DNA of 64,000 bases, taken from Paracidobacterium acidisoli (GTDB lineage Bacteria > Acidobacteriota > Terriglobia > Terriglobales > Acidobacteriaceae). The translations under genes and the position numbers were made by a program. Position 1 is the first letter of the stretch. Every line of letters begins with the position of its first letter. The stretch lies in the NCBI RefSeq assembly GCF_003428625.2, contig NZ_QVQT02000007.1, positions 1-64,000 of the forward strand, given 5' to 3'. Of this stretch, positions 8,702 to 18,859 are shown piece after piece. The notes under the pieces were generated by a model, which did no database searches, was not told the origin of the DNA, and was given only the letters and a program-made list of their open reading frames with translations.

Positions 8702-9706
8702 CTATTGCAATGTGACGACGGTCTCGATCACACCCTTGCCCGAATCGAGATTGCCGAGAGCCTTGCCGATGACCGCGCCCAGCATCCGGCTGCGATCTGT
8801 GCCTTTCATGGCGTAGCCGATGGTCGAAGCGGTGACCAGCAGATCACCGGGATGGATCGCGCCGTTCTCCGCGCTCACCCGGGTGGGCACAATACCGATC
8901 ATCGCCATGGGCACCTCGTCTGGATTTTTCGGTCCGGTTTGCCGGCGGCCGACGGTACCTGGCCTGGTCGAATAGACCCCCGTGACCGACGTTGAATAGG
9001 GCTCCGCGGATTTGAGGAATTTGCCGGGATGGCCGGGATCGATGACCAGCACGTCCCCCGGCCCATAGTGTTTGCGATCACCGGAGACATCCACAGACTC
9101 GGCGTAGTCTCCACCACAGGTCACGCCGGTATAGGCCGTGCTCTGCGTCGTACCATCTTGAAACGTGATCGACGCACCACTGTTGGCTGTGAGCTTTACG
9201 TTTCCGTCGACTTCGAGGGGCGCGCCTGGATTCGTCGTGCCGATGCCCACGTTACCGTTGCCCTCGATCCTCAATCCGGAAGTAGCACTATTCCACGGAG
9301 CGATCACAAACCCATCGCTCGTACTGTTAAAAGTGCCATTAGAAAAAATGATGGCCTGATCTCCGGCTTGAACGATACTGTTGAAATTTTCATTCACCAG
9401 ACTTGGAAAAGTTAGGAAAAAATGACCATCGGTCCCGGATGCTCTGAGAGCCGCAGTTAGAGATTGAGACGTAATTCCTCCAATGTTGATCGATCCGTTT
9501 TCAACGTCCAGCGTTGCACCAGGGTTCGTCGTTCCGATCCCGACATTACTGCCCGATACTGAGATGGGCGAATTGCTCACCGTCGAGTTCCCGGTGAAGA
9601 CCGGCACAGTTCCCGAGGTGCCGCTGCCTGTTATCGTTTGCGCCACGCCCGTTGTGCAGAGCATAAGGCTAACCCCAACTCCAGCAACTGTTCTCCACAT
9701 CGCCAT
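8702..9706 (-). CDS. secreted fibre-like protein with GIGTTNPG modules (paralog 1)
   Basis: This 334-residue protein has a signal peptide ending near TTGVAQ and GGAGAAGGAAA before the ATG at 9706. The N-terminal part repeats GTVPVFTGNSTVSNSPI and VGIGTTNPGATLDV, a pattern common in tail-fibre-like and trimeric fibre proteins. A second GIGTTNPG repeat leads into a Thr/Ser-rich stretch. The C-terminal 130 or so residues form a conserved domain (CGGDYAESVDVSGD, GDVLVIDP, GDLLVTAS, AMKGTDRSRMLGAVIGKALG) also found at the ends of many bacterial fibre-like proteins. Two close paralogs follow on the right, sharing the beginning and end but differing in the middle. A surface location is likely. Confidence 0.7.
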   Translation of the reverse strand: MAMWRTVAGVGVSLMLCTTGVAQTITGSGTSGTVPVFTGNSTVSNSPISVSGSNVGIGTTNPGATLDVENGSINIGGITSQSLTAALRASGTDGHFFLTFPSLVNENFNSIVQAGDQAIIFSNGTFNSTSDGFVIAPWNSATSGLRIEGNGNVGIGTTNPGAPLEVDGNVKLTANSGASITFQDGTTQSTAYTGVTCGGDYAESVDVSGDRKHYGPGDVLVIDPGHPGKFLKSAEPYSTSVTGVYSTRPGTVGRRQTGPKNPDEVPMAMIGIVPTRVSAENGAIHPGDLLVTASTIGYAMKGTDRSRMLGAVIGKALGNLDSGKGVIETVVTLQ

Positions 9707-9776
9707 CGATTTCCTTCTCCTGAAGCCGTTGACAGTCTTTCGCTAACGATCAGTCATCGCGATTCGGCGCACGCCA

Positions 9777-10793
9777 TTACTGCAGAGTAACGCCCACCTC
9801 AATCACACCAGTTCCTTTATCCAGGCGACCCAGAGCCTTGCCAATCACTGCACCCAGCATCCGTGATCGATCTGTGCCCTTCATCGCGTAACCAGGAAGA
9901 GCGGCAGTTACCAGAAGGTCGCCCGGGCGGATTGGGCCATTCTCTGCACTTACCTTTGCCGGAACAATACCCACCATCGCCATCGGCACAGCGTCTGTGT
10001 TCCTGGGAGCTCCCTGCCTTCTGCCGACAAGCCCTGGCTTCGTGGAGTAAATACCCAGCACTGAAGTGGAATAAGGCTGACCCGACTTAAGAAACTTGCC
10101 AGGATCGCCGGGATCGATGACGAGCACATCTCCAGGCTCATATTTTGTACGATTGCCTGCTACATCGACCAATTCGGCATAATCGCCACCACACACAGCT
10201 CCCGTCCAGGCCGTGCTCTGCGTCGTGCCGTCCGCAAAAGTGATCGAAGCGCCGCTGCCACTCGTCAATTTCACATTACCGTTGACTTCCAGCTTTGCGC
10301 CCGGAGAAACCGTGCCAATGCCAACGCTGCCACCATTAGCCAGAATCGTCATAGCAGTCGAATATGACAGGGCAACGTATGATGCAGCCGGTGATGCTAC
10401 CTGGATTTGAAGCCCGTCAACGCTGGAGTCTGTATTAGCCTCAATTTTGACTCCATAAGAATTTGAAAGATTAACATGATTTATAAGCTCCAGAGCGTTA
10501 TCGCCGTTGCCATATTGCCCTAAGTAAATGCCTTCAAAGTTGTAACCTCCGGGAATCGATATCTTCTGCATGCCACCGCCTCCATTACCTACCTGCAGGA
10601 GTGTCGCTGGCGCCGTTGTTCCGATCCCTACGCTCCCGCCCGAGACCGCGATCGGCGAATTGCCCACCGTCGAGCTGCCCGTGAAGACCGGCACAGTTCC
10701 CGAGGTGCCGCTGCCCGTTACCGTCTGGGCTGTCGCGCCCATGGCTATTAACAAGGCCCATCCCCCAAAAACAAACCCTCTGCGTTTATTCAT
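9777..10793 (-). CDS. secreted fibre-like protein with GIGTTNPG modules (paralog 2)
   Basis: This 338-residue protein starts at the ATG at 10793 (MNKRRGFVFGGWALLIAMG), which opens a signal peptide and has GAAAGGAAAG upstream; a longer reading to 10871 lacks this logic. Its N-terminal block (GTSGTVPVFTGSSTVGNSPI) and C-terminal block (CGGDYAELVDVAGN, GDLLVTAALPGYAMKGTDRSR) match both neighbours. The middle part (residues about 70-190, SLSNSYGVKIEANTD-like sequence) is unique. This constant-variable-constant layout suggests diversification of an exposed central region. Confidence 0.7.
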   Translation of the reverse strand: MNKRRGFVFGGWALLIAMGATAQTVTGSGTSGTVPVFTGSSTVGNSPIAVSGGSVGIGTTAPATLLQVGNGGGGMQKISIPGGYNFEGIYLGQYGNGDNALELINHVNLSNSYGVKIEANTDSSVDGLQIQVASPAASYVALSYSTAMTILANGGSVGIGTVSPGAKLEVNGNVKLTSGSGASITFADGTTQSTAWTGAVCGGDYAELVDVAGNRTKYEPGDVLVIDPGDPGKFLKSGQPYSTSVLGIYSTKPGLVGRRQGAPRNTDAVPMAMVGIVPAKVSAENGPIRPGDLLVTAALPGYAMKGTDRSRMLGAVIGKALGRLDKGTGVIEVGVTLQ

Positions 10794-11037
10794 CGAGCCC
10801 ACATCTTTCCTTTCTGTCGCTGGTTGGCAATCATCGAAGACACGTGCACCCACTCGGGTTCCACACGACAATGTGGACGCGGTTCATCTCTGAACAGCCC
10901 GGTTAATAAGCAGCCTGGTTCATGGCTTTTAAAATCGCAAAGGAGAAGTCAGAGTAAGCTTAGAAGAGTTTTCAGGAATGGCAAAGTTACCTAAGTGATA
11001 AATTCTGCGCGCTGTAACTTAGGGTTAATAACAGGGC

Positions 11038-12099
11038 TCACTGCAGGGTGACGAGAACCTCAATGGTCCCTGTTCCCGAATCGAGACCGCCCAGCGCCTT
11101 TCCCACGACCGCACCCGTAAGTCGGCTGCGATCAGTGCCTTTCATGGCACGGCCAGGTATCGAGGACGCGACCAGCAGGTCGCCCGTCTGAATCGGACCA
11201 TTTTCCGCGGTCACTTTGACAGGAACAATGCCCACCATGGCCAAAGGAACTTCGTCCGGGCTCTTTGCACCGCTCAGGCGCCTGCCGACGTATCCAGGCC
11301 TGGTGGAGTAGACTCCGGCAACGAGCGTGGAATACGGCTGCGCAGCCCGCAGGAACTTACCGGGGCTTTTCGGGTCGATCACCAGCAGATCGCCCGGTTC
11401 ATAACTGTGGCGGTCGCCGGTCACATTCACCGACTCCGCGAAATCGCCGCCGCAGGCTACACCGGTATAAGCTGTGCTCTGCGTCGTGCCATCCTGAAAA
11501 GTGATGGACGCGCCACTGTTGGCGGTCAGCTTCACGTTGCCGTTGACTTCGAGAGCCGCGCCAGGGTTCGTCGTGCCGATGCCAACGCTGCCGTTGTAAT
11601 GCAATGCCATCACTGGGGTAAACGCAGATGGGAATGATTGCCCCGTAGAATTTCCATTCCAGTTAATGCCATAAAAATCAATATTGCCGCTTCCGCCTCC
11701 CTCTTCGGACATAACCATTCCCTGGCCCCCCGAGTAAATCGGAGAAAAAGCATTCGTCCCATTCTGGGTATCCGAGGTCGTAAGGACCGCATTTATTCCG
11801 AAATATGCATCGGCATAATATGCAGTGCTTCCCAGTTCCCAGTAGCTACCCAGACGAATCCCTTTGCCGACCCCTTCATTCGCCCCGGCTCCGGTGAGAT
11901 CGAGAAGCTCTTGAGGGTTTGCCGTTCGGATCCCGACATAGCCGCCGCTCGTTGCAGTAAGAGGAGAATTGCCCACCGACGAGCTTCCCGTAAAAACCGG
12001 CACTGTTCCCGAGGTCCCACTACCCGTTACGGTCTGGGCCGTTGCGCCTCCGGCCAGCAATGCCAGGACCAGCCAGGCCAAACTTCCATACTTATTCAT
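11038..12099 (-). CDS. secreted fibre-like protein with GIGTTNPG modules (paralog 3)
   Basis: This 353-residue protein starts at the ATG at 12099 (MNKYGSLAWLVLALLAGG), with a signal peptide ending ATAQ and GAAAGGA upstream. It shares the N-terminal GTVPVFTGSSSVGNSPL and the C-terminal CGGDFAESVNVTGD...MKGTDRSRLTGAVVGKALG with paralogs 1 and 2. Its middle (residues about 75-190) is again distinct, rich in Gly, Asn and Tyr. It is the first gene of the long minus-strand block, so the promoter for at least this gene lies to its right. The 244 bp between it and paralog 2 contain no gene. Confidence 0.7.
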   Translation of the reverse strand: MNKYGSLAWLVLALLAGGATAQTVTGSGTSGTVPVFTGSSSVGNSPLTATSGGYVGIRTANPQELLDLTGAGANEGVGKGIRLGSYWELGSTAYYADAYFGINAVLTTSDTQNGTNAFSPIYSGGQGMVMSEEGGGSGNIDFYGINWNGNSTGQSFPSAFTPVMALHYNGSVGIGTTNPGAALEVNGNVKLTANSGASITFQDGTTQSTAYTGVACGGDFAESVNVTGDRHSYEPGDLLVIDPKSPGKFLRAAQPYSTLVAGVYSTRPGYVGRRLSGAKSPDEVPLAMVGIVPVKVTAENGPIQTGDLLVASSIPGRAMKGTDRSRLTGAVVGKALGGLDSGTGTIEVLVTLQ

Positions 12100-12798
12100 C
12101 CTTCCAATCCTTTCGGGCTTCTCGTTAGGCGATATTTCATGCGCCAGTCCCCGCTTTAGCTTCATGCGCGCGTAGGCCATGGAGAAGACGGAGGATAATC
12201 GGCCCGCTCTGCCAGGTGAAAATCGTGGGGGCAGAACGCCGTATCATGCACGTGTGAAGTTACGAATGCTGATTTGCATGCAGTATAACTAACCCGTAAT
12301 TTCAAGGTTACTTTTTGGTTGAGATCCGACACCCAGGATGATTTGAATCGCATCGCCGGCATATGCTTTATCCGCTCACTCGTCTCTACTCTCCACCCGA
12401 AACAGTGCGTCCCTATACTTCTGACGCCGCAGGCATCGTGATTGACGGCGCTGGTCGCAGACTCCTGTTTGGGATAGTTATTCTCTGACATCCTTTGGAA
12501 GAAGTGGTCACAGCAGCCAGCATGCCGCGCAGGCTCAAGGCGCCGAGCGTGAAATTCGTGTGGGTGCAAGGGCCTGCAACGTCTCGAATTTACTCGTAGC
12601 TCCCTTCGAGAACTCGCTTGCTTAACACGCGGCCTGAGGGCTAAACCGAACCAACCACCTTTTTCAACGCCACCATACACCACTCCTGGTTTCGTCAGAG
12701 CAAGTGGTTCGCCCGCTCTGCTCCTCCAGAGGGCATCGCGCTGCCCTGAATTAATCTGATTGTTTCCGTGCTGCGCTAAAATTCCACAGTGTGTAATC
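12100..12798. other. 700-bp divergent intergenic region
   Basis: It separates the minus-strand secreted-protein block from the plus-strand propeller gene. The open frames crossing it have no family-like sequence, signal peptide or coupling and are not convincing. It must hold promoters for both directions, but I see no clear -35/-10 pair, terminator or repeat. Confidence 0.4.
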
Positions 12799-14988
12799 AT
12801 GCTCAGCGACGATCAGCACATTGCGATACGCCGCCATCTCAGGAGAGTTCTTGCCAGTTCAGAATTCTCTCGATCTGGACGGGCGGCATCCTTCCTGGAA
12901 TTTGTCGTCTTGAATGCCCTTGAGAACAATCGGGAGTCTCTCAAGGAGAGGGCTATCGGTATAGCCGTTTTTCAGCGGTCAGAGGATTGGGACCCGAAGC
13001 TCGATACAAGCGTCCGGACAGAAGCCCGCCGAGTCCGGAAGAAGCTCTCGGAATACTACTCCTCTCCAGCCGCAGACCCGGACGACGTGAATATTGATGT
13101 CCCGCTCGGATCATACTCACCCGTTTTTCGTTTCCCCGAACCGGAAGCCGAAATTCTTCCAGAGGGCGACACCAGTCCAGTTGCGGCTGTAGAGGAACCG
13201 TCTTCCGGGAGTCGCCAGGAAAGGTCGACAGGAACGTACCTGAGGCTCGGGCTGCTTGCGCTTTTTGTGGGCGCAATCGGTCTCGCTGCGCTACAGGCGT
13301 TCCGCATTCATCGGCACGGCTTGTTAAATGCGAATATCGGTTCCTCTTTCAAAACGTTGCCGATCACCGATGAATACGGTCATCAACTTAATCCGGCAAT
13401 CTCTCCCGACGGCACCGAGATCGCCTATGCGTCCGACGCAGGCACAGGAACATTCCACATCATCCAACGCGCGATCGAAGGCGGAACGCCCCATCGGCTT
13501 ACTTCAGGAATCGATCCAGAGTTGAGCCCAGCGTATTCTCCTGATGGGAAAGCGATCGCTTTCCTGCGGCTTCACGGCAGCACAACGGAAGTCGTGGTTC
13601 GGGAACTGTCATCCGGCAGCGAAACGCTCACCGGCTACATTGAGACTCAATTGGGCGACTGGACCGGAGATCCCGGCCCATTGATCGGCAACCTGGGCCC
13701 CGCGTGGACCCCCGATGGCACGAGGCTGGTAGTTTCGGACCATCCCCCTCATTCTTCTTCAGGCGGGCTTTTTATCCTCAATCTGGGGGATGGGTCGCGG
13801 CAGCAATTGACAACCGACGGCGGAAGTGAGCAAGACTTCCTGCCAAAAGTGGCCCCGGACGGGCAGCGGATCGCGTTCATCCGTGCATCGACACACGGCC
13901 ATGCTGAGTTGTTCATACTTGATTTGAAGACGCGCGCTTTGAGACAAGTCACGAATGAAGACCATTCCATCAACGGCCTTGCATGGACGAAAGACCCGAA
14001 CGAGCTGATCGTGTCTTCCAATCGGGAAGGCCCTTATCAGCTCTGGACTGTAAACGCGCTCAATGGGGCATTTCAAAAGGTCGATACCGATGCCGCCAAT
14101 GCCATCGATCCACAGATGCCCGCAAATGCGTCGTGGCTTGCATACGTGACGCTGAATCAGGAATGGACTATTCAGAGGTTGACGATAGCCGGGCCTCCAG
14201 CGGCAAAGCCACTCGAACGATTCGTCGCTTCCGCGGGTCAGAACCATAGTGCCCATTTCTCTCCTGATGGCCGCTACGTCGCCTTTGTTTCTGATCGATC
14301 CGGCAGTTGGGAGATTTGGCTTTGTGGGGAGAGGTGTTCCGAACCTCAACGGTTGACCAATTTTCATGGTCCCTGGATCGGTGGACTGACCTGGTCGCCC
14401 GACTCGACCCGTCTCGCATTCGATGCAAGGCTTGGGCCGAAGTCTGCCATTTACATGATGTCAATCGTAGATCCCAGGCCGCAGCTCGTCGAAAGGAACA
14501 GCTTTGAAGAGAGGATGCCCTACTGGTCGCAGGATGGTGGTGCTCTCTACTTCAACTCCGACCGCGATGGGACGGTCGCAGTGTGGAAGAGAGACCTCCA
14601 ATCGGGAGCCGTGAGCCGGATCGGAGTGGGATTTTCAATTCGGGAGTTTGGCCCGCGCCGAAACCTTCTCCTCGGACGGTCAGATGGCTTAATTTACGAA
14701 CCGGAGAACATGCCAGGGGCATCCGGTAAGGCAATTCATCTGGCAACAGATCCGGTGCTGGCCTGGACGGTCCACGGGTCCTCTATTTATTACTGCGCGA
14801 TTCAATCCGACGGCCATATTCATATATTGGTGTTTGAGGATGGGCGATCCAGGGAGATCGCAGACGAGGACATTCGCTTTCCTCGCACCGCTGCGTCCCT
14901 TGATGTGTCTCCAGACGGCCGGTATCTTCTCCTGACCGTGAGCGAACATTCGACGAGCAATATCTACCGTCGGATCACGCTCCATTAA
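12799..14988 (+). CDS. membrane-anchored DNA-binding-like protein with periplasmic TolB/WD40-like propeller
   Basis: This 729-residue protein is read from the ATG at 12799 (MLSDDQHIAIRRHLRRV). Residues about 1-115 carry a pattern known from acidobacterial regulators (RERAIGIAVFQR-like, DPKLDTSVRTEARRVRKKL), probably a DNA- or partner-binding module. A single membrane segment follows (LRLGLLALFVGAIGLAALQA). The rest is a beta-propeller with PD40/TolB-type repeats (INPAISPDGTEIAYASD-like, each with SPDG and variants). Such one-component membrane proteins are thought to link an external signal to transcription. It lies just upstream of an Oar-like TonB receptor on the same strand and may control it. 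No Shine-Dalgarno is obvious. Confidence 0.65.
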   Translation: MLSDDQHIAIRRHLRRVLASSEFSRSGRAASFLEFVVLNALENNRESLKERAIGIAVFQRSEDWDPKLDTSVRTEARRVRKKLSEYYSSPAADPDDVNIDVPLGSYSPVFRFPEPEAEILPEGDTSPVAAVEEPSSGSRQERSTGTYLRLGLLALFVGAIGLAALQAFRIHRHGLLNANIGSSFKTLPITDEYGHQLNPAISPDGTEIAYASDAGTGTFHIIQRAIEGGTPHRLTSGIDPELSPAYSPDGKAIAFLRLHGSTTEVVVRELSSGSETLTGYIETQLGDWTGDPGPLIGNLGPAWTPDGTRLVVSDHPPHSSSGGLFILNLGDGSRQQLTTDGGSEQDFLPKVAPDGQRIAFIRASTHGHAELFILDLKTRALRQVTNEDHSINGLAWTKDPNELIVSSNREGPYQLWTVNALNGAFQKVDTDAANAIDPQMPANASWLAYVTLNQEWTIQRLTIAGPPAAKPLERFVASAGQNHSAHFSPDGRYVAFVSDRSGSWEIWLCGERCSEPQRLTNFHGPWIGGLTWSPDSTRLAFDARLGPKSAIYMMSIVDPRPQLVERNSFEERMPYWSQDGGALYFNSDRDGTVAVWKRDLQSGAVSRIGVGFSIREFGPRRNLLLGRSDGLIYEPENMPGASGKAIHLATDPVLAWTVHGSSIYYCAIQSDGHIHILVFEDGRSREIADEDIRFPRTAASLDVSPDGRYLLLTVSEHSTSNIYRRITLH

Positions 14989-15313
14989 TCGTCCGTCTCC
15001 ACTTTCCCAGACGACAACACGGCTGCGTCTTCCCCTTTGAATTTGAGGCGGGGTCAGTCGTTGCGCGGCCCGCGACGGCCCTGCCTGTCAATTCATGACA
15101 TTTTCACGGTTCCTGGAGCGATGGGGATGCCCACCTGTAAGTCATTTTTAATGAGGGTCCTGCGAAAGAGGTGATACCTGGATTTCACCCCGCGAGCACG
15201 AAATTGCAGCAATGTGCCTTTTCCATCCAACTTTGGCGCGAGCGATGAGACGGGCAAAGTCTGTTTGAGCGACGACTAAAAAACAGATTTCCAACTCACA
15301 GGAGCGTCTCAAC
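14989..15313. other. 325-bp intergenic region before the TonB receptor
   Basis: No gene is visible here. The only recognisable element is AGGAG near 15299, which serves the receptor start at 15314. There is no clear terminator after the propeller gene. Confidence 0.4.
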
Positions 15314-18300
15314 ATGCAAGTCTTCCAGGTTTTCTTATACCTCCGATCTCGTCGGCCCGGCATATCCAGCCCGTCGAGCCCTCGGCGTTTGATGATGGTT
15401 ACCTCTCTGATGCTCGCCCTGGGTATAACGGGCATCTGCCGAGCGCAAAACGCAACCCTCAATGGGGTCGTCGTCGATCCGTCCGGCGCCGCGATTCCAG
15501 GGGCAGCGCTGGCGGTCACCGAGACCGCGACGGGTCTTCAGCATCAGACAAAGACGTTGAAGGACGGCACCTACAGGGTTTCAGGTCTTCTCCCCGGTTA
15601 CTATACGATCCGCGCGTCGCACTCAGGGTTCGAGAGCGGGGAGCGTCAGGGAGTCGAGCTATTCGTCGGCACACCGACGGAAATTGACCTGCAGTTGAAG
15701 GTAGGGCAATCGAGTGAAACGGTTGTGGTTCGCGCCGAGACTCCGTTGTTGCAATCCAATATTCCTGAGGCAGCGACCGAAGTGACACGTAAACAGTATG
15801 ACGACCTGCCGCTGGTGCAGCAGGGCCGCATCCGCAGTCCGGCTGCGTTCATCTTTCTCGCTCCCTCCGTACAGGGCAACATCGCCGTCAGCGGTTTGGA
15901 AAATACTTCCGCTACCAATCAATTCGTAATCAACGGTAGCCAGATGCAGGTCAGCGAGTTTTACCTCGACGGCGTCGAGTTCGGTCAAATGCGCACCGTA
16001 GGCAGCCTGAACGAAAGCGCGCCTCCGGTGGACGCCGTCCGCGAGTTCAAGGTGACGACCACTCTTCTGCCTGCCGAATTCGGCCACTCTGGTCCTGCCG
16101 CCGGCCTTTTCAGCGTGCGCAGCGGCGAGAACCTTTATCACGGCTCCATCTATGAATACTTCCGCAATAATTATCTCGATGGCGAACCGTGGGGCACGGT
16201 GCAGCCTGTCTACACACGCCAGAACGAATTCGGCGCGACCATCGGCGGAGCGATCTTCGTGCCGAAACTGTACGACGGGCACAACCGATCCTTCTTCTTC
16301 TTCTCTTACGGCGGCTCACGCAAGTCCGGCGCGGACAGCATTCAAAACCTTCGCGTACCCAGTTTGGCAGAGCAGCAGGGTAACTTCAGCTCGTCGGCAC
16401 TGTTTTCAGTCTATGACCCTTCAACCACCGCTCTCAACGCAGCGGGTACCGGCTATACGCGGGCGCAGTTCGATTACAACGGTCAGAAGAACGTCATTGA
16501 TCCTGCCCGAATTGATCCGATTGCGGCGAACGTGGTGAAGCTCTTGCCAGCTCCCAATCTTCCGACCTCAGCGGGCACGAACGATTACCAGGCTTTAAAG
16601 GGAGAGCGCTTGCTGGACCCGGATGCCTTCACCTTTCGCATTGACCATCAGCTCTTTCCCAATCAACATCTCAGCGGGACCTTTGTTCACACCCACATCC
16701 CACGCGATAAGGTCGGTACCGGTCTACCCGGCGAACTGCAATCGGACAGTTATCAGCTCACGGCGGGAACCACCATCCGCGTGGGACATGAATGGACCCT
16801 GGGCGCCAATCGCCTCAACTCACTTTTCTTTGGCTTCAACCGCTTCGCCAACACTGAAACACCTCCAGACGGAAACTTCGGGTTGAGCGGGCTACCCAAC
16901 AACGCACTTCCTTACTTCGCATTCACTCAAAGCTATCCCGACATCGCCAACAACGGACACTTCGCTGATTTCGAAAATAACTATCAGATCAAAGACGTAT
17001 TTTCCTGGGCAATCGATCGTCACTATCTCCGCTTCGGCGGGGAGTTGCGCAAAATCCAGTTCAACGACACGAATCCTGATCCTGCCTTCACCACTATGAG
17101 CATCTCCGACCTGGAGACCCAGAATCCGGCCAGCCCCTCGAAGACCGGCGACGCGTTTGCGAGCTTCCTGCTGGGCCAGGTCAACAGCGCGACGACGGGA
17201 ACACCCTACGAGATCGGAACGCGTTATAAGTACACCGGCTTCTTCGTGCAGGACGACTGGAAAGCCACCAAACGCCTCACATTGAATCTCGGCCTGCGGT
17301 GGGAGTTTCAAACCTTCCCCACCGAAGTTCAGAACCACACCAGCATTATCAGCCTGACCACGCCGAATCCCGGCGCCGGTAACCTGCCCGGAGCCCTGAT
17401 TTTCGCCGGCACCGGAACAGGTCTTTCCGGCATGACGCAGTTCGAACCGAACAACTTCTCGGCGGCAGGCCCGCGCTTCGGCTTCTCGTTTGCAGCTACC
17501 CCCGGCACTATAGTCCGTGGCGGCTATGGAATCTACTATTCAGATACAGGAGTAGGCACCGCAGTCGCGCTCAACAGCGTCGGGTTTTCAGCGCAGGCCA
17601 ACATTCTCAGTCCGGACAATGGCCTCCACCCAGCCTTTGTTCTAAATAACGGCTTCCCACAGGTCGCCAGCCTTCAGCCCGTGCTCTCACCGACGTTGCT
17701 CAACCCCAACGGCAGTACCGTGCAAAATGGTTATTACTTCGACGGCAACGCCGATGTCATGCCACGCATTCAGGAGTGGCAATTGGGAATTCAGCAGCAG
17801 CTGGGCAAACAGTGGCTGGTAGAACTCGACTATGTCGGCAACCACGGCACGCGCCTGTACGACCCAAATTTCGAGAACATCAATCAGGTGGCGCCGCAAT
17901 ATCTCTCGCTCGGTTCGTTGCTGACAGTGTCGGCATCCTCACCCCAGGCAGCCGCCGCCGGAATTAAGGTGCCGTATACCGGCTTCTCCGGGACCGTCGC
18001 GCAAGCTCTTCGTCCCTATCCGCAATACGGCACACTGACCTCGCTGGCGGGCAAGCCGGCATACAACTCCTACGACTCCTTCCAGGCTGTCGTCCGCAAG
18101 CAGTACAGCTATGGGTTGACCTTCAATGCAAACTTCACCTGGTCGAAGAATCTAGGCATCAGCAGTCCCGCCGCCTATGCTGCTGCACCTGACAACGTAC
18201 TGGAGAATTCAGCCAACCCCGCCGCTGAGTACTCCTACTTGCCGATCGATATTCCATACGCCCTGGTGATGCACTACGTCTATGAACTGCCCTTCGGTGC

Positions 18301-18811
18301 AGGCAAGCCCTGGCTGGGCGGAGCGGGACGGCTCTCGCCGTTCGTAAGCGGATGGAAGTTTACCGCCGTCCAGCGTTATCAGTCCGGCTACCCAATTCAG
18401 ATCCTGGCCAAGAACACGCTGAAGATCTTCAATCGTGTCTTGCGGCCCAATAAGGTCCCAGGAGTCGACGCATCCACCCACACATCCTCGAATGCTTTCA
18501 CACCCTATAACGGTAAGAGGTTTCTGAACCTGGCAGCGTTCACCGATCCGGCTCCATTTACATTCGGAAACGCCGCACCCGCGTATGGGGACGCTCGTAA
18601 TCCTCCCGTCTACGATGAGGACTTGTCTCTCGTCAAGAGCACGCATCTGTTCGAACGGCTCAACTGGACGCTATACCTTCAGGCATTCAATGCTCTGAAT
18701 CGGCATCGCTGGACTTCGATTGACGGCAACATCGACGACGCGGGTTTTGGGCAGGGTACCGTCCCCAGTGAGCCGCGATACGTGCAGATTGGCACACGTT
18801 TCGAGTTCTAG
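15314..18811 (+). CDS. Oar-like TonB-dependent receptor
   Basis: This 1,165-residue outer-membrane protein has an AGGAG box before the ATG at 15314. A long signal peptide (MVTSLMLALGITGICRAQ) is followed by a carboxypeptidase-regulatory beta-sandwich (residues about 45-125: ATLNGVVVDPSGAAIPGAAL), a plug domain and a long beta-barrel ending in VQIGTRFEF with a terminal Phe, as expected for barrel assembly. This architecture is typical of Acidobacteriota, where such receptors take up glycans or peptides. A strong hairpin follows the stop and then a secreted propeller gene. The substrate cannot be told from the sequence. Confidence 0.9.
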   Translation: MQVFQVFLYLRSRRPGISSPSSPRRLMMVTSLMLALGITGICRAQNATLNGVVVDPSGAAIPGAALAVTETATGLQHQTKTLKDGTYRVSGLLPGYYTIRASHSGFESGERQGVELFVGTPTEIDLQLKVGQSSETVVVRAETPLLQSNIPEAATEVTRKQYDDLPLVQQGRIRSPAAFIFLAPSVQGNIAVSGLENTSATNQFVINGSQMQVSEFYLDGVEFGQMRTVGSLNESAPPVDAVREFKVTTTLLPAEFGHSGPAAGLFSVRSGENLYHGSIYEYFRNNYLDGEPWGTVQPVYTRQNEFGATIGGAIFVPKLYDGHNRSFFFFSYGGSRKSGADSIQNLRVPSLAEQQGNFSSSALFSVYDPSTTALNAAGTGYTRAQFDYNGQKNVIDPARIDPIAANVVKLLPAPNLPTSAGTNDYQALKGERLLDPDAFTFRIDHQLFPNQHLSGTFVHTHIPRDKVGTGLPGELQSDSYQLTAGTTIRVGHEWTLGANRLNSLFFGFNRFANTETPPDGNFGLSGLPNNALPYFAFTQSYPDIANNGHFADFENNYQIKDVFSWAIDRHYLRFGGELRKIQFNDTNPDPAFTTMSISDLETQNPASPSKTGDAFASFLLGQVNSATTGTPYEIGTRYKYTGFFVQDDWKATKRLTLNLGLRWEFQTFPTEVQNHTSIISLTTPNPGAGNLPGALIFAGTGTGLSGMTQFEPNNFSAAGPRFGFSFAATPGTIVRGGYGIYYSDTGVGTAVALNSVGFSAQANILSPDNGLHPAFVLNNGFPQVASLQPVLSPTLLNPNGSTVQNGYYFDGNADVMPRIQEWQLGIQQQLGKQWLVELDYVGNHGTRLYDPNFENINQVAPQYLSLGSLLTVSASSPQAAAAGIKVPYTGFSGTVAQALRPYPQYGTLTSLAGKPAYNSYDSFQAVVRKQYSYGLTFNANFTWSKNLGISSPAAYAAAPDNVLENSANPAAEYSYLPIDIPYALVMHYVYELPFGAGKPWLGGAGRLSPFVSGWKFTAVQRYQSGYPIQILAKNTLKIFNRVLRPNKVPGVDASTHTSSNAFTPYNGKRFLNLAAFTDPAPFTFGNAAPAYGDARNPPVYDEDLSLVKSTHLFERLNWTLYLQAFNALNRHRWTSIDGNIDDAGFGQGTVPSEPRYVQIGTRFEF

Positions 18812-18820
18812 AAGCTGCAG

Positions 18821-18848
18821 GCAGGCCGTCGTCCCGGACGACGCCTGC
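18821..18848. terminator. strong hairpin after the TonB receptor
   Basis: GCAGGCCGTCGTC pairs with GACGACGCCTGC across a three-base loop with one bulged C. It begins ten bases after the receptor stop. No U-run follows, so it may be a Rho-assisted terminator or an RNA-stabilising stem rather than a classic intrinsic terminator. Confidence 0.5.
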
Positions 18849-18859
18849 CATTGCACAGG

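Noticed and set aside
10990-11025. Inverted repeat CCTAAGT / ACTTAGG between two fibre-like genes
   Set aside because: The stem is short, AT-rich, has a 20-base loop and no U-run, so it is not a credible terminator or operator.
12162-12800. 212-codon minus-strand frame in the divergent intergenic region
   Set aside because: It has no signal peptide, no family-like motifs and an unusual composition, and it spans the region where promoters must lie.
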